Source: an uncultured Verrucomicrobiota bacterium (GTDB taxonomy: Bacteria; Verrucomicrobiota; Verrucomicrobiia; Limisphaerales; UBA9464). From it: 40,449 bases of DNA. Of this stretch, positions 17,837 to 25,910 are shown piece after piece (within the stretch, counting starts at the first letter, position 1; each line of letters opens with the position of its first letter). The notes beneath the pieces are model-generated. The model was not told where the DNA came from. It worked only from the letters and a program-made list of their open reading frames with translations, and searched no databases. The stretch covers positions 1 to 40,449 of the forward strand of contig CAIMMI010000021.1 in assembly GCA_903842505.1 (NCBI GenBank). The letters run 5' to 3'. The position numbers were made by a program, and so were the translations under genes.

Positions 17837-17866
17837 CTAACTAGGGCTGCCGGTGCCGGTCGTCAT
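17837..17866 (-). pseudogene. Ten-codon remnant of a pseudopilin gene
   Basis: The stop of the gene at 17863 overlaps an ATG (17866) in the same ATGA arrangement that joins its paralogue to the complete pseudopilin at 18925-19794. The first five codons (MTTGT) are identical to that pseudopilin. Then changes appear and a TAG follows at codon 10 (MTTGTGSPS). Everything after it is replaced by repeat DNA. This shows that the downstream copy of the module once carried, and lost, a pseudopilin. Confidence 0.7.
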
Positions 17867-18756
17867 GGCACGTGGACCAGGCGCAGGAAGAGTTGGCCGT
17901 CCTCGTGCAGCACGAACTCGGCGGAGGATCCCACCACTTCCGGGACCCGGGTCCAGAGGACGGGCGGGGCCAGGTCGGTGGCCTGCTCGAGGCGCAGGGT
18001 GTCCCAGCCCGTGGGCCACTGGACGCGGATGCGGGGCGGCAGGCTCTCCGTGGCGGGAAGAAACTCGGAAGTCAGCTGGGGCAGGTCAGGGGCCTCACCG
18101 GCGCGGATGGGACGATCCGGGATGGGGTGGATGGCGGAACCCGCGGGCCAGAAGGCGACACGTTTCTCCCGGCCGTCGGGCCAGAAGATGTCCGACGGGT
18201 TGGGCGTGTCGCGTTCGAGCCGCACCCAACCGTACTGGGTTCCCGTGCCCTGCGGATGCGGTCGGGCAAAGCCGATGAGGATGTTGGTCTGGCCGGGGAA
18301 GAAGTCCTTCACGGACCTAGCGGTGACCCATGGGCCGGGCCGGTGCTCGGTCCAGACGTACCAAAGAAGTGCCATGGCCCAGGTGTCCCCAGATGCTTCG
18401 TTGGTATATGAGAGGCTGGAGTCCGAGATGACGGCCCCAGGCGCAAATGCGATTCGCGATGCTGAAGCCCGACGGAATCCGCCCTCGGATGGTCTTAGCT
18501 GCAGGATTTCGATCACCGTCCGATCCAGGAAGTCGATGCCTTCAAAGTGGCTGACTCGAACGTCCAACAGCACCTGAGATGGATCGGACGCCGCGCCCTC
18601 AGCGGACATCTTGATGGGTTCGTCGAACAACTGCGCCCTGAGGCTGAGCAAGAAGACCCAATGCACCAGGATGAAGCCCACAAAACGAGAGACGTGATGC
18701 CTTGGAGCGCAGTCTACACCCAGGGGAGGTTGGAGCGGATTTTGGGTGTGGCTCAT
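17863..18756 (-). CDS. Secreted protein of unknown function, paralogue of 19791-20618
   Basis: 297 residues. The N-terminus MSHTQNPLQPPLG is followed by a hydrophobic export signal (FVGFILVHWVFLLSLRAQ, about 25-42); a GTG at the start of that segment is an alternative start. The C-terminal about 165 residues are almost identical to the gene at 19791-20618 ([51 protein letters not shown]). The N-terminal half is only distantly similar, so the pair looks mosaic. The family is not recognised. The closing QLFLRLVHV resembles the C-terminal beta module of many Verrucomicrobiota secreted proteins. Confidence 0.75.
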   Translation of the reverse strand: MSHTQNPLQPPLGVDCAPRHHVSRFVGFILVHWVFLLSLRAQLFDEPIKMSAEGAASDPSQVLLDVRVSHFEGIDFLDRTVIEILQLRPSEGGFRRASASRIAFAPGAVISDSSLSYTNEASGDTWAMALLWYVWTEHRPGPWVTARSVKDFFPGQTNILIGFARPHPQGTGTQYGWVRLERDTPNPSDIFWPDGREKRVAFWPAGSAIHPIPDRPIRAGEAPDLPQLTSEFLPATESLPPRIRVQWPTGWDTLRLEQATDLAPPVLWTRVPEVVGSSAEFVLHEDGQLFLRLVHVP

Positions 18757-18769
18757 GGCGGCGATGAGC

Positions 18770-18798
18770 TAGATCCCAAACATCTCCGGGGATGTCAA
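18770..18798 (-). promoter_or_regulatory. Putative promoter, copy 2 (TTGACA box)
   Basis: TTGACA (18798-18793), a 17-bp spacer, then GATCTA (18775-18770), 14 bp before the ATG at 18756. The TTGACA hexamer is perfect; the -10 is poor. The same arrangement, with a conserved GTTTGGGATC spacer end, precedes the homologous operon at 24526-24554. Conservation between the two copies supports a regulatory role, but it may just reflect duplication. Confidence 0.4.
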
Positions 18799-18924
18799 AC
18801 CACGAGTCCCATGGAAGTTCCCAGTCGCCAGATCCCAGATCCCGACGGACTGGCAACTGGCCTCTGGAGACTGACAACTCCCCCGCCCTTGAATCTTGAA
18901 ACTGAAAACTTCGAACTCCCCCCA
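18799..18924. repeat. Dispersed repeat between duplicated modules
   Basis: GTTCCCAGTCGCCAGATCCC..., GGACTGGCAACTGGCC..., GACAACTCCCCCGCCC and TTGAATCTTGAAACTGAAAA follow each other here. The same order is found at 24580-24837 upstream of the homologous operon. There an additional about 150 bp containing a CCCCGGGGTTCCACCCCGGG hairpin is inserted (about 24618-24764). The segment marks the border between the two module copies. Confidence 0.65.
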
Positions 18925-19794
18925 CTACTGCGGTCCGGAATCCCCGAAGCACCGTGTCCGATCATGGAGCCACCGGAAATCGCGGCTGCCGGGCGTCCGC
19001 TGGACCCAGGTCATGGCCAGAACCGCTGGATCCGGCGACGTAGAAGTCTCCACCCACTTCCGGATCTCCACGTGCCCGTCGGCGAAGCTGACGGGAGTCG
19101 CCCGGTTGTGCCGGACCGAGGGGAAGTTCCACCAATGCTCCGCGCCCGACGCGGCCGGCCAGAACATCTCGAATCGTCCATCATCGATGCTCCGCGGATC
19201 CTCTTCGAGGAGCACCCAGACGTCGGAGGGACTCATCCTGCGGAAGTCGGAAGACTTGTAGAATGTGACAATCCTGTCCCGATCGACGGTGTCGCCGATT
19301 CCCATCGCCGAGTTCATGGCGTAGCTGCGCACACGATAGGGCGGACGCTCCGAGTTCTTGAGGATTCCGGATCGATCCGCCGGACAGCGAAACACGCCGG
19401 GTGCGCCCACGTAGGGGCCGATGCTGCCCGTACCCCGGCCGATCAGCAGGTCGGTGTTGGTCCGCATCCAGATCCATTCGGGCGGGTCCTTCCATCCCAG
19501 GGATCCCGCGACCCAACCGCCGGAAGCCATATCGGCGCTGACGATCGCTCCGGCCGTCGGGGCAAGCCACCCGGTCTCCTGCTCGTAGACTGCCCAGGCC
19601 AGCATCAGTTGCCGGACATTGCTGAGGCACGCAATGCGTTGGGCGGAGTGCTTCGCCCGGGACATGGCAGGGAGAACCATGGCCGCCAGCAGCGCGATGA
19701 TGGCAATGACGACCAGCAGTTCGATCAGCGTGAACGCCGCACCGGACGCGCGTCCTGTTGCTTGCTGATTGGGTCTGGCGGTGCCGGTCGTCAT
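18925..19794 (-). CDS. Pseudopilin (type II secretion-like prepilin) with H-x9-DG motif
   Basis: 289 residues from the ATG at 19794, which overlaps the stop of the preceding gene (ATGA). The prepilin signature [20 protein letters not shown] begins at residue 21, with Glu at +5 of the mature protein. The residue before the cleavage site is Ala, where Gly is usual. Near the C-terminus [16 protein letters not shown] contains the H-x9-DG motif typical of the very numerous pseudopilins of Planctomycetota and Verrucomicrobiota. The body is a secreted globular domain with Cys pairs (ACLSN, FRCPAD). It is the last gene of the operon 24377-18925 and is probably assembled or anchored at the cell surface with the two secreted proteins encoded upstream. 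Confidence 0.88.
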   Translation of the reverse strand: MTTGTARPNQQATGRASGAAFTLIELLVVIAIIALLAAMVLPAMSRAKHSAQRIACLSNVRQLMLAWAVYEQETGWLAPTAGAIVSADMASGGWVAGSLGWKDPPEWIWMRTNTDLLIGRGTGSIGPYVGAPGVFRCPADRSGILKNSERPPYRVRSYAMNSAMGIGDTVDRDRIVTFYKSSDFRRMSPSDVWVLLEEDPRSIDDGRFEMFWPAASGAEHWWNFPSVRHNRATPVSFADGHVEIRKWVETSTSPDPAVLAMTWVQRTPGSRDFRWLHDRTRCFGDSGPQ

Positions 19795-20618
19795 GGCACG
19801 TGGACCAGGCGGAGGAAAAGTTGACCGTCCTCTGGGAGCGCGAGCTCGGCGGAGGCACCCATGACCTCTGGCACCGGCGTCCACAAGACGGGCGTGGAAA
19901 GGTCCGCAGCCTGCTCCAGCCGCATGGTATCCCAGCCCGTGGGCCATTGGACGCGGACGCGGGGCGGCCGACCTTCGCTGGCTGGCAGGAATTCGGAAGT
20001 GAGTTGGGGCAGGTCAGGGGCCTCACCGGCGCGGATGGGACGATCCGGGATGGGGTGGACGGCGGAACCCGCGGGCCAGAAGGCGACACGTTTCTCCCGG
20101 CCGTCGGGCCAGAAGATGTCCGACGGGTTGGGCGTATCCCGTTCAAGCCGTACCCAGCCGTACTGGGTTCCCGTGCCCTGCGGATGAGGTCGGGCGAAGC
20201 CGATCAGGATGTTGGTCTGGCCGGGAAACCAATCTTTCACAGACCGGGCTGTGATCCACGGACCGGGGCGGTGCTCGGTCCATCCGTACCAGAGGAGTGC
20301 CAAGATGCGAGTGCTGCCCGAGGGTTGGTTCGTGTAGATTCGCGAGGCGCTCGAGATGGTCGATCCTGGGCTAAACGCAACCGACGTGCTCGACGGTTGA
20401 AGGAATGATCCTTCGGATGAGGTCAGTTCCAGGCCTTGAGGAATGGATCGGTCCAGGTAATCAATGCCTTCCGTGTGGTGAACGGTGACGTTCAGGACCA
20501 CCCGAGTCGTGTCCGTTGGCTCTCCGGCAAGAAGCCGGGTGAACGACTCGTCGATCAGCTGGGCTCGCAGGTTCCAAGCGGCGACGACGGGGAAAACGAG
20601 AAGAATGGCTTTTTTCAT
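19791..20618 (-). CDS. Secreted protein of unknown function, operon partner of pseudopilin
   Basis: 275 residues, with the signal peptide [20 protein letters not shown]. It starts 12 bp after the stop of the beta-helix giant and its stop overlaps the pseudopilin start, so the three are one operon. The segment from about residue 125 to the end is nearly identical to the paralogue at 17863-18756. Over a 128-bp stretch (20010-20137 versus 18081-18208) I count one difference, while the first 100 residues are only about 45% alike by eye. The family is unknown. The body looks beta-rich and it ends in [11 protein letters not shown]. Confidence 0.78.
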   Translation of the reverse strand: MKKAILLVFPVVAAWNLRAQLIDESFTRLLAGEPTDTTRVVLNVTVHHTEGIDYLDRSIPQGLELTSSEGSFLQPSSTSVAFSPGSTISSASRIYTNQPSGSTRILALLWYGWTEHRPGPWITARSVKDWFPGQTNILIGFARPHPQGTGTQYGWVRLERDTPNPSDIFWPDGREKRVAFWPAGSAVHPIPDRPIRAGEAPDLPQLTSEFLPASEGRPPRVRVQWPTGWDTMRLEQAADLSTPVLWTPVPEVMGASAELALPEDGQLFLRLVHVP

Positions 20619-20630
20619 ACGCGGTGTTTG

Positions 20631-23600
20631 CTAAGGAGCCTTCAGCTGCGGAATGAGGAGAAATGCACGATTTGCACCTGCCTTCGAACCATTGCCGACG
20701 AGCGTCTCTGTCGCGGTTGCGTCAACAATCTCACGGAGAACCCAGTCATCTGAGAACCCGTAAACGGCGTGCTTGTCTGAGAATCCGGCTCCCCCTGTCC
20801 AAGCCTTTTCCCATCTCCAAGCTTTGCGGTTCTGGCCGTTGATATCCCCAACCCAGCCAAAGAGCGCTGTGTTGTTCACGATGGCATTGATGGCTCCAGA
20901 CTCTTCTGGCAGTGAAACTATAACCCACTGATTCGTGCCGTGCTCTGGCCCATTGTCCTGACGGGACCACCAAACCGCCGGCTTCTGAACATGCGCAGCC
21001 ACGCTCGGTTCCCACCTCATCGCCCAGCCCCCAGCCAGCCCGCTGTAAACACCGGAGCGTTGCCCTATTGCCAACGCGGCCGATGGAACGTTCTCCTCCG
21101 GTACAGCGGGGTTCTGAATCGGGGGGTGGAGGAAGTCGCCGCTGACGACCGGTTCGGCATTCTTGCGGCTTCGGAAGGCGCGGGGGATGTACTGGCCGGA
21201 AGTGTTCGGAAGTTTTCGGTTTCCTACGAACTCCCCGTCGTCATTGACTGCAGGGACCTCCCCGGCGCGGCCAGAATTGAGGGTCGTCTCGGAGAACAAG
21301 GGCGACATCCCACCAGAGACGGTCCAATAGACGGCGAACTGCTCCTGAATTGTAGGGGTTCCCTGACTCCGGGTGGCATAGCCGCCAATGTAGGTCCCGT
21401 TGGGACTGATACAAAGCGCCCGGTTTTTGTCCTGCAGCCAGTCGGAGGTGGTGGGGACTGGAAGGTAAACCCAGCTGGCAGGAGTGCCGGGCAACGTGCC
21501 CTGCCAAGCCTTGATGGCCCGGTCGAAACTTGATGTTGCTCGGACATAGCCGGGAAACACGCTGGCCTGCTGATCGCTGACGCCCGTGACGATGGGGGAG
21601 AAGGGTACGGAAGGAGTATCGAAGACGAAGACTGGCTGGCCGGAGAAAGCGGCGGACGAAAAACTCCACTTGGCGCCTACTTCACCCAACAGCGAACTGC
21701 CCGGGGAGCTGCAATCAATCCAGGCATTGGCGGCCACCACCGGGATCGGCAGCCCCTGCGCCGACAGCAGACCACTGATCCCGACACCCCGTGTTTCACC
21801 ACTGGGCGTGGATGGAAGCGTCATCAGCGAGGGGAGCGTCAAATCACGCGGAGGCTGCGATCCCTTCCGTGAAGGTGGGCGGATTCGCGACGTTTCCAGA
21901 GGGTCGTCGCAGATCAGGCTGTGCGTCAGCTCGTACAGCGTCCATGGCGGCCCATCATAGATGAATATGGAAGCCTTGCCCCGGAGGGAGCTGACAGCAT
22001 GGGTCGATGCAGCCTGCAGAGTCACCCACACGTGTTCCCGCTCGATCGTCTCATCAGCCTGCGGAACAACCCGGACATCCACAAAGGCCTGGCCGGCGGG
22101 GAAAGTGATCGTGCCCGAGGTGCCGCTGGCGGTTACTGAGCCGAGCCCGGAGACAATCAATGAGAAGTCGGTGCCGAGTGTGGCTGGACGGCGGGCCGCA
22201 GACTCAGCCAGCGAGAACGTCACCGGAAGGCTCGCGCCCACGGAACCGGTCCGGTGAAACCGGAGGCGGCCTTCCTGAACACCGCCTTCCCGTCGATCCT
22301 GGGCAACGGCGATCAGTGGTTCAACCGAGACGACTGTTCCGATGGCAATGGTCCCCTTGGCGTAGGCGACTTTGTACTCCGCGAATTGTCCCGCGGCACC
22401 TGGACCCGCAGCGGGGTCGTGGAATGCCGTGACGTTAAGTTCACCGTGAACCCCGGTGGGAATGGGGATTTGAAACTCGGTACTCCCGAAAACGTCGCTG
22501 TCAGCATTGCCATTCCAGGTGCTGAGGCCAGTGACCTTCAAGGAGAGGCATTTGCCCTCGGGGAGCTCGGTGGCATTCGGAGGCGTCTGTTGAAGTGCGA
22601 TACGGACCGGGAGCGTGACCGTTGTGGAAGAGAGGGTGGGAGATGCCATCGAGACCTCGAGTGCACCCGTCAATCGCATGTCCTCAAAGCTGAGGGTGGG
22701 AGGCTGGCCCTCGCCGATTCTCCAGGGATAGTCCCGGGTTACCACATTCGTCTGCGGAAGCACCCGGCAGATCCGTCCGAAATTGAACTGGAGCTGCCCG
22801 AGGTCCATGTCGGTCAGGACTGGGTACTCTGCCTGAACCGGAGCCGGAGCCGTCGGAGTGACCGAGGAATAGGTTCCGGGAGTCGGCAGGGGTACCTTGG
22901 ACCCGATCCAGGTGAAGTCCTGACCGAAGTCGGAGACGTAGTTCTGTCCGACCGTCATGTTGGCACCATCGAAGTATTGTTTCGGGCCCTCGTCGCAGGA
23001 TGCTGCGGTCATTGAAGGGACTTTGCGCAGCAGCCGGAACTTCGGGTTTGCCAGAGGAGCGGATGTCTCGTCGAAGCGCGCCGAAGGGATGGTGGTAATG
23101 TGGTTGTTCGCAATCGTCAGATTGTTGACGGATCCCATCCGGGCGAGGAGGAACTGATCGTTGATCTCGGTGCGACCCAGAATGAGTGACGGATCGGTGT
23201 AGGGTGCGCCGAAGTCACTCAGCGATTTCCAACAGAACGATCGGTACGAGTAGGCGTTCACCCGTGGACCTAGTCGTAGGCTGTTGTTGGAGAGGTTGAA
23301 TCCGTCGTTCCATCCAGTCGGACCCGCATTCATGTTTACCCACCAACGGACGTTCAACCCGAGTGAGTCGAGGATGTCCACGTACTTCAACTTACCGGTA
23401 TCACCGTTGTAACCAAGGCTCGCGTTGAGGACGATGCTATCCCGGAATGTGGTCCGCCCGGACTCATCCGAACCCCACGGGCTGCTGGCGTTCCCCATGG
23501 CAATGACGGAAACACCATCTGAATCTGAGCGATACTGGACATTGCGAATCACCGCAAAGCGACGCGCCGGATCGTTCTTGGCCCATGCAGGCGTGAAGGC

Positions 23601-24377
23601 AGCAGTCTTGGCATGGACCATCATCTCGGTCGTGTATCCTGAGTACGCACTTGTGAAGCCGTGGATCTCGCAATCGAAGACCTCCCATGGGGCCCTGAAC
23701 CAGGTCGGGCGTGGTTGTCCGACATCGTGTCCGCCAACGACGAAGGGAAACGCTTCTATACCTGCGGCACCGCCATAGTGCGCCCAAGGCACATATCCAA
23801 CCGATCCAAAATTACGGACGATCAGCTTTCGGGCAGCTCCGGTTCGTGCGGTCAGGTTCAGAGGGGCGTTCTTGTAGCCCTGAGCCGAGTTGAGGGTCGC
23901 GATCTGGTCCATCTTCCAATCCCATCCGCCATCCAGCAGCAGGTTTTCCACAACAAGGCGATCCGCCGTGATGGGGGCACCTCCGGAGTTGGCGAGGCTG
24001 AGATTCAGGGCAATGACGTAGTCCGGATTCGGAAAACCCGCACCTACCAGCGGTGAACGGTTGACCAGTCGCACCTCGTCCGGGGTTGGCCCCTGACCCT
24101 TGATCCATATCCGAAGTTGAGACAAACGCGCGCCATCGAGGGATGCTGGAAGGACGATCGGAGCAGTGATCTGATAATCGAGCGTGGCTGATGGCAGGAG
24201 GCGAAACTCGAATTCGGGCTCTCCCGGTGCGTTGGTGATCGTGTGACCAAATGTGATACTGCTGAACGCCATCGGGGATTCGGCGCTGCTACCGTCCCCA
24301 GTGCCATTAGGCGAGCACCATTTCACTAGCGGCGCCGCCATCAACTCACTTGCCCCCAGAGCGAGTGACCCGATCAA
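20631..24377 (-). CDS. Giant secreted protein: beta-helix region, Calx-beta-like domain, HAF-like repeats
   Basis: 1248 residues counted from TTG 24377, an improbable start. The true N-terminus is probably encoded further 5', through the decamer repeat, giving PPWIARLLIGSLALGASELMAA as the signal peptide. Domains: residues about 15-520 are rich in N/G turns like a right-handed beta-helix (VVENLLLDGGWDW, FDCEIHGFTSAYSG, MGSVNNLTIANNHITTIP). About 690-810 is Calx-beta-like (GRLRFHRTGSVGASLPVTFS, ADETIEREHVWVTL). About 980-1240 has HAF-type extracellular repeats (RALCISPNGTYIGGYA, PAVNDDGEFVGNRKL, INAIVNNTALFGWVGD). It is probably a surface or secreted adhesin, or a polysaccharide-associated protein. 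It is the first gene of the operon with 20618 and 19794. Confidence 0.8.
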   Translation of the reverse strand: MIGSLALGASELMAAPLVKWCSPNGTGDGSSAESPMAFSSITFGHTITNAPGEPEFEFRLLPSATLDYQITAPIVLPASLDGARLSQLRIWIKGQGPTPDEVRLVNRSPLVGAGFPNPDYVIALNLSLANSGGAPITADRLVVENLLLDGGWDWKMDQIATLNSAQGYKNAPLNLTARTGAARKLIVRNFGSVGYVPWAHYGGAAGIEAFPFVVGGHDVGQPRPTWFRAPWEVFDCEIHGFTSAYSGYTTEMMVHAKTAAFTPAWAKNDPARRFAVIRNVQYRSDSDGVSVIAMGNASSPWGSDESGRTTFRDSIVLNASLGYNGDTGKLKYVDILDSLGLNVRWWVNMNAGPTGWNDGFNLSNNSLRLGPRVNAYSYRSFCWKSLSDFGAPYTDPSLILGRTEINDQFLLARMGSVNNLTIANNHITTIPSARFDETSAPLANPKFRLLRKVPSMTAASCDEGPKQYFDGANMTVGQNYVSDFGQDFTWIGSKVPLPTPGTYSSVTPTAPAPVQAEYPVLTDMDLGQLQFNFGRICRVLPQTNVVTRDYPWRIGEGQPPTLSFEDMRLTGALEVSMASPTLSSTTVTLPVRIALQQTPPNATELPEGKCLSLKVTGLSTWNGNADSDVFGSTEFQIPIPTGVHGELNVTAFHDPAAGPGAAGQFAEYKVAYAKGTIAIGTVVSVEPLIAVAQDRREGGVQEGRLRFHRTGSVGASLPVTFSLAESAARRPATLGTDFSLIVSGLGSVTASGTSGTITFPAGQAFVDVRVVPQADETIEREHVWVTLQAASTHAVSSLRGKASIFIYDGPPWTLYELTHSLICDDPLETSRIRPPSRKGSQPPRDLTLPSLMTLPSTPSGETRGVGISGLLSAQGLPIPVVAANAWIDCSSPGSSLLGEVGAKWSFSSAAFSGQPVFVFDTPSVPFSPIVTGVSDQQASVFPGYVRATSSFDRAIKAWQGTLPGTPASWVYLPVPTTSDWLQDKNRALCISPNGTYIGGYATRSQGTPTIQEQFAVYWTVSGGMSPLFSETTLNSGRAGEVPAVNDDGEFVGNRKLPNTSGQYIPRAFRSRKNAEPVVSGDFLHPPIQNPAVPEENVPSAALAIGQRSGVYSGLAGGWAMRWEPSVAAHVQKPAVWWSRQDNGPEHGTNQWVIVSLPEESGAINAIVNNTALFGWVGDINGQNRKAWRWEKAWTGGAGFSDKHAVYGFSDDWVLREIVDATATETLVGNGSKAGANRAFLLIPQLKAP

Positions 24378-24393
24378 CAGGCGTGCAATCCAT

Positions 24394-24494
24394 GGTGGGA
24401 GCGGGTGGGAGCGGGTGGGAGCGGGTGGGAGCGGGTGGGAGCGGGTGGGAGCGGGTGGGAGCGGGTGGGAGCGGGTGGGAGGGGGTGGGAGCGG
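24394..24494. repeat. 10-bp tandem repeat, about ten units, at the start of the giant gene
   Basis: Eight perfect GCGGGTGGGA units (24401-24480) plus a variant unit (24481-24490) and partial units at both ends. Read on the minus strand, the array has no stop codon in any frame and encodes a repeated SHPLPPAPTR. Because the unit is 10 bp, each gain or loss of a unit shifts the reading frame. The array lies between the ATG at 24513 and the signal peptide of the gene at 20631. Confidence 0.95.
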
Positions 24495-24510
24495 GGTTTT
24501 TGGGATTGCT

Positions 24511-24513
24511 CAT
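24511..24513 (-). other. ATG that is out of frame with the giant secreted protein
   Basis: ATGAGCAATCCCAAAAACCC at 24513 matches the start of the paralogous module gene at 18756 (ATGAGCCACACCCAAAATCC; MSNPKNP versus MSHTQNP). It lies 136 bp before TTG 24377, one base over a multiple of three, so in the sequenced form it gives only a short peptide ending HGLHAC-stop. Removing one decamer (126 bp) or adding two (156 bp) would fuse it to the giant protein. Confidence 0.7.
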
Positions 24514-24525
24514 ACGGCCACAACT

Positions 24526-24554
24526 TTGATCCCAAACCTCGTTAGCAATGTCAA
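24526..24554 (-). promoter_or_regulatory. Putative promoter of the secreted-protein operon (TTGACA box)
   Basis: TTGACA (24554-24549), a 17-bp spacer, then GATCAA (24531-24526), 13 bp before the ATG at 24513. It is homologous to the box at 18770-18798, including the spacer end GTTTGGGATC. The -10 match is weak and the implied leader would be only a few bases, so the exact start site is uncertain. Confidence 0.4.
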
Positions 24555-24579
24555 ATCACGAGTTTAGGATTTGGCCCAT

Positions 24580-25037
24580 GGAGGTTCCCAGTCGCCAGTT
24601 CCCAGATCCCAGATTCATGCGCGGCATAAGGCGACAACCCAGGGCGGAGCGGAGCGCAACCCCGGGGTTCCACCCCGGGCTTTCGCCGGTTGCCCCTTCG
24701 GGGCTCGAGAACGGCACGCTGAAGACGTTCAAGCGACCAGCCCCAGGCGCGGATTCCTCCCCGCAGCCGGACTGGCAACTGACCTCTGGAAACTGACAAC
24801 TCCCCCCGCCCTCGCCCCGAATTTGAATCTTTAAACTGAACCTAGAAAAGGCGGTTGGATCCACAGATTGCACCGATTCCACGGATTGGAAGCCAGTTGA
24901 GAGAGGCTGTCGTTTCACCCTGCGGGTGACATGGAAACGGCGAAGCCGTGGGGCCTCTGGTTCCAGTCCATCTGTGAAATCTGTGAAATCGGTGGATAAC
25001 CCAACTGCCGGTTTCAGGCTGAAATCTTCCAACTCCC
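24580..25037. repeat. Repeat cluster with hairpins and a palindromic element
   Basis: No gene is seen. 24580-24837 holds the GTTCCCAGTCGCCAG/GGACTGGCAACTG/TTGAATCTTTAAACTG series, with an inserted CCCCGGGGTTCCACCCCGGG hairpin unit. 24859-24997 is an imperfect inverted repeat: a 28-bp arm at 24859-24886 (ATCCACAGATTGCACCGATT...) and a 29-bp arm at 24969-24997 (...GTGAAATCGGTGGAT). Inside are small hairpins CACCCTGCGGGTG and GGCGAAGCC. It resembles a non-autonomous intergenic element. Confidence 0.6.
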
Positions 25038-25910
25038 CTACGGAACCACCCTCGCCGGATCCAATCGCCCGACCCGATGCGGCGGCACGCGTGGATCCAG
25101 CGATCCGGCCAGCGGCCGTTCACAGCCCACGTGTCCGTCGGCGAACACGGCGTGCGCCTTGGTCCCGTGACGGAAATGGATCGTCGCTTCCAGCCGGTTC
25201 GTCCCGAAGTAATAGAACTCCTCCAGCATCGGCTTCTCCGGTGAGGCCGGTGCCTGGAAATCGTTGACCTGGGCGGCGTCCACGAGCACCGCCAAGCCCG
25301 ACGGTTCCTGCACCTGCGCCAACTGGATCGGGTCGCGACCCCGCGGTCCCATCAGGAGGTTATAGGCGTATCCGAACGCGCCGCCCTTGGCCTTGAACTT
25401 GAACCGGTCCCCCGACTGTTGGAACGCCGGGCAGACATCCACCCCCCGACCACTCAGGTAAGGCCACAGCGCACCGGACTTCGCCTCGAACCGACGCTCT
25501 CCCTCGGCCCCATCCTGCAGCCACCCGAACCAATACCTCCACCCGTCCTCCTGCCGACCAAACCGCTCCGGGAAGGCCCGACCCGAGTGATCATCCCAAT
25601 ACAACTGCGACGCGATCCCCAACTGCCGCAGGTTGCCCACGCATCGCGCCCCCAGCGCCGCCTGCCGCGCCTTCACCATTCCGGGCCCAGCCAACCCCGC
25701 GAGGATCGCGATCACCGCCACCACCACCAGCAACTCCACCAACGAAAAACCCGTAGCCGACGACGTCAGGAGGCGGGATTCTCCCCTTCCCCCATTCCCT
25801 GTAGCCGACGACGTCAGGAGGCGGGCATCTGCCCCTCCATCCCTCTCCCCGTAGCCGACGACGTCAGGAGGCGGGATTCTCCCCCCCTTCTCAAACCCCA
25901 CGACCTTCAT
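25038..25910 (-). CDS. Pseudopilin with repeat-extended leader, last gene of riboswitch operon
   Basis: 290 residues from the ATG at 25910, which overlaps the stop of the preceding gene (ATGA). The prepilin motif is at 54-72: G54/F55 cleavage, FSLVELLVVVAVIAIL, with Glu at +5. FRHGTKAHAVFADGHVG near the C-terminus carries the H-x9-DG motif. The leader before the cleavage site is 54 residues, far longer than usual. It contains three copies of a 25-bp DNA repeat read in two frames (PPPDVVGYG once, RLLTSSATG twice), so the repeat invaded the leader at DNA level. It is expected to form a pseudopilus-like or surface-anchored subunit with the upstream gene products. Confidence 0.85.
   Translation of the reverse strand: MKVVGFEKGGRIPPPDVVGYGERDGGADARLLTSSATGNGGRGESRLLTSSATGFSLVELLVVVAVIAILAGLAGPGMVKARQAALGARCVGNLRQLGIASQLYWDDHSGRAFPERFGRQEDGWRYWFGWLQDGAEGERRFEAKSGALWPYLSGRGVDVCPAFQQSGDRFKFKAKGGAFGYAYNLLMGPRGRDPIQLAQVQEPSGLAVLVDAAQVNDFQAPASPEKPMLEEFYYFGTNRLEATIHFRHGTKAHAVFADGHVGCERPLAGSLDPRVPPHRVGRLDPARVVP
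25753..25875. repeat. Three 25-bp repeats in the pseudopilin leader
   Basis: Copies at 25753-25777, 25801-25825 and 25851-25875 share GACGACGTCAGGAGGCGGG preceded by GTAGCC. They are separated by 23 and 25 bp of unrelated, C-rich sequence. They are identical to each other and nearly identical to the set at 26874-26982. Confidence 0.9.

Noticed and set aside
25753-25875. Three 25-bp repeats with 23- and 25-bp spacers looked like a tiny CRISPR array
   Set aside because: They lie in frame within the leader of a pseudopilin gene. The spacers are C-rich low-complexity DNA, the same repeat occurs 1 kb away with other spacings, and no cas gene is present.
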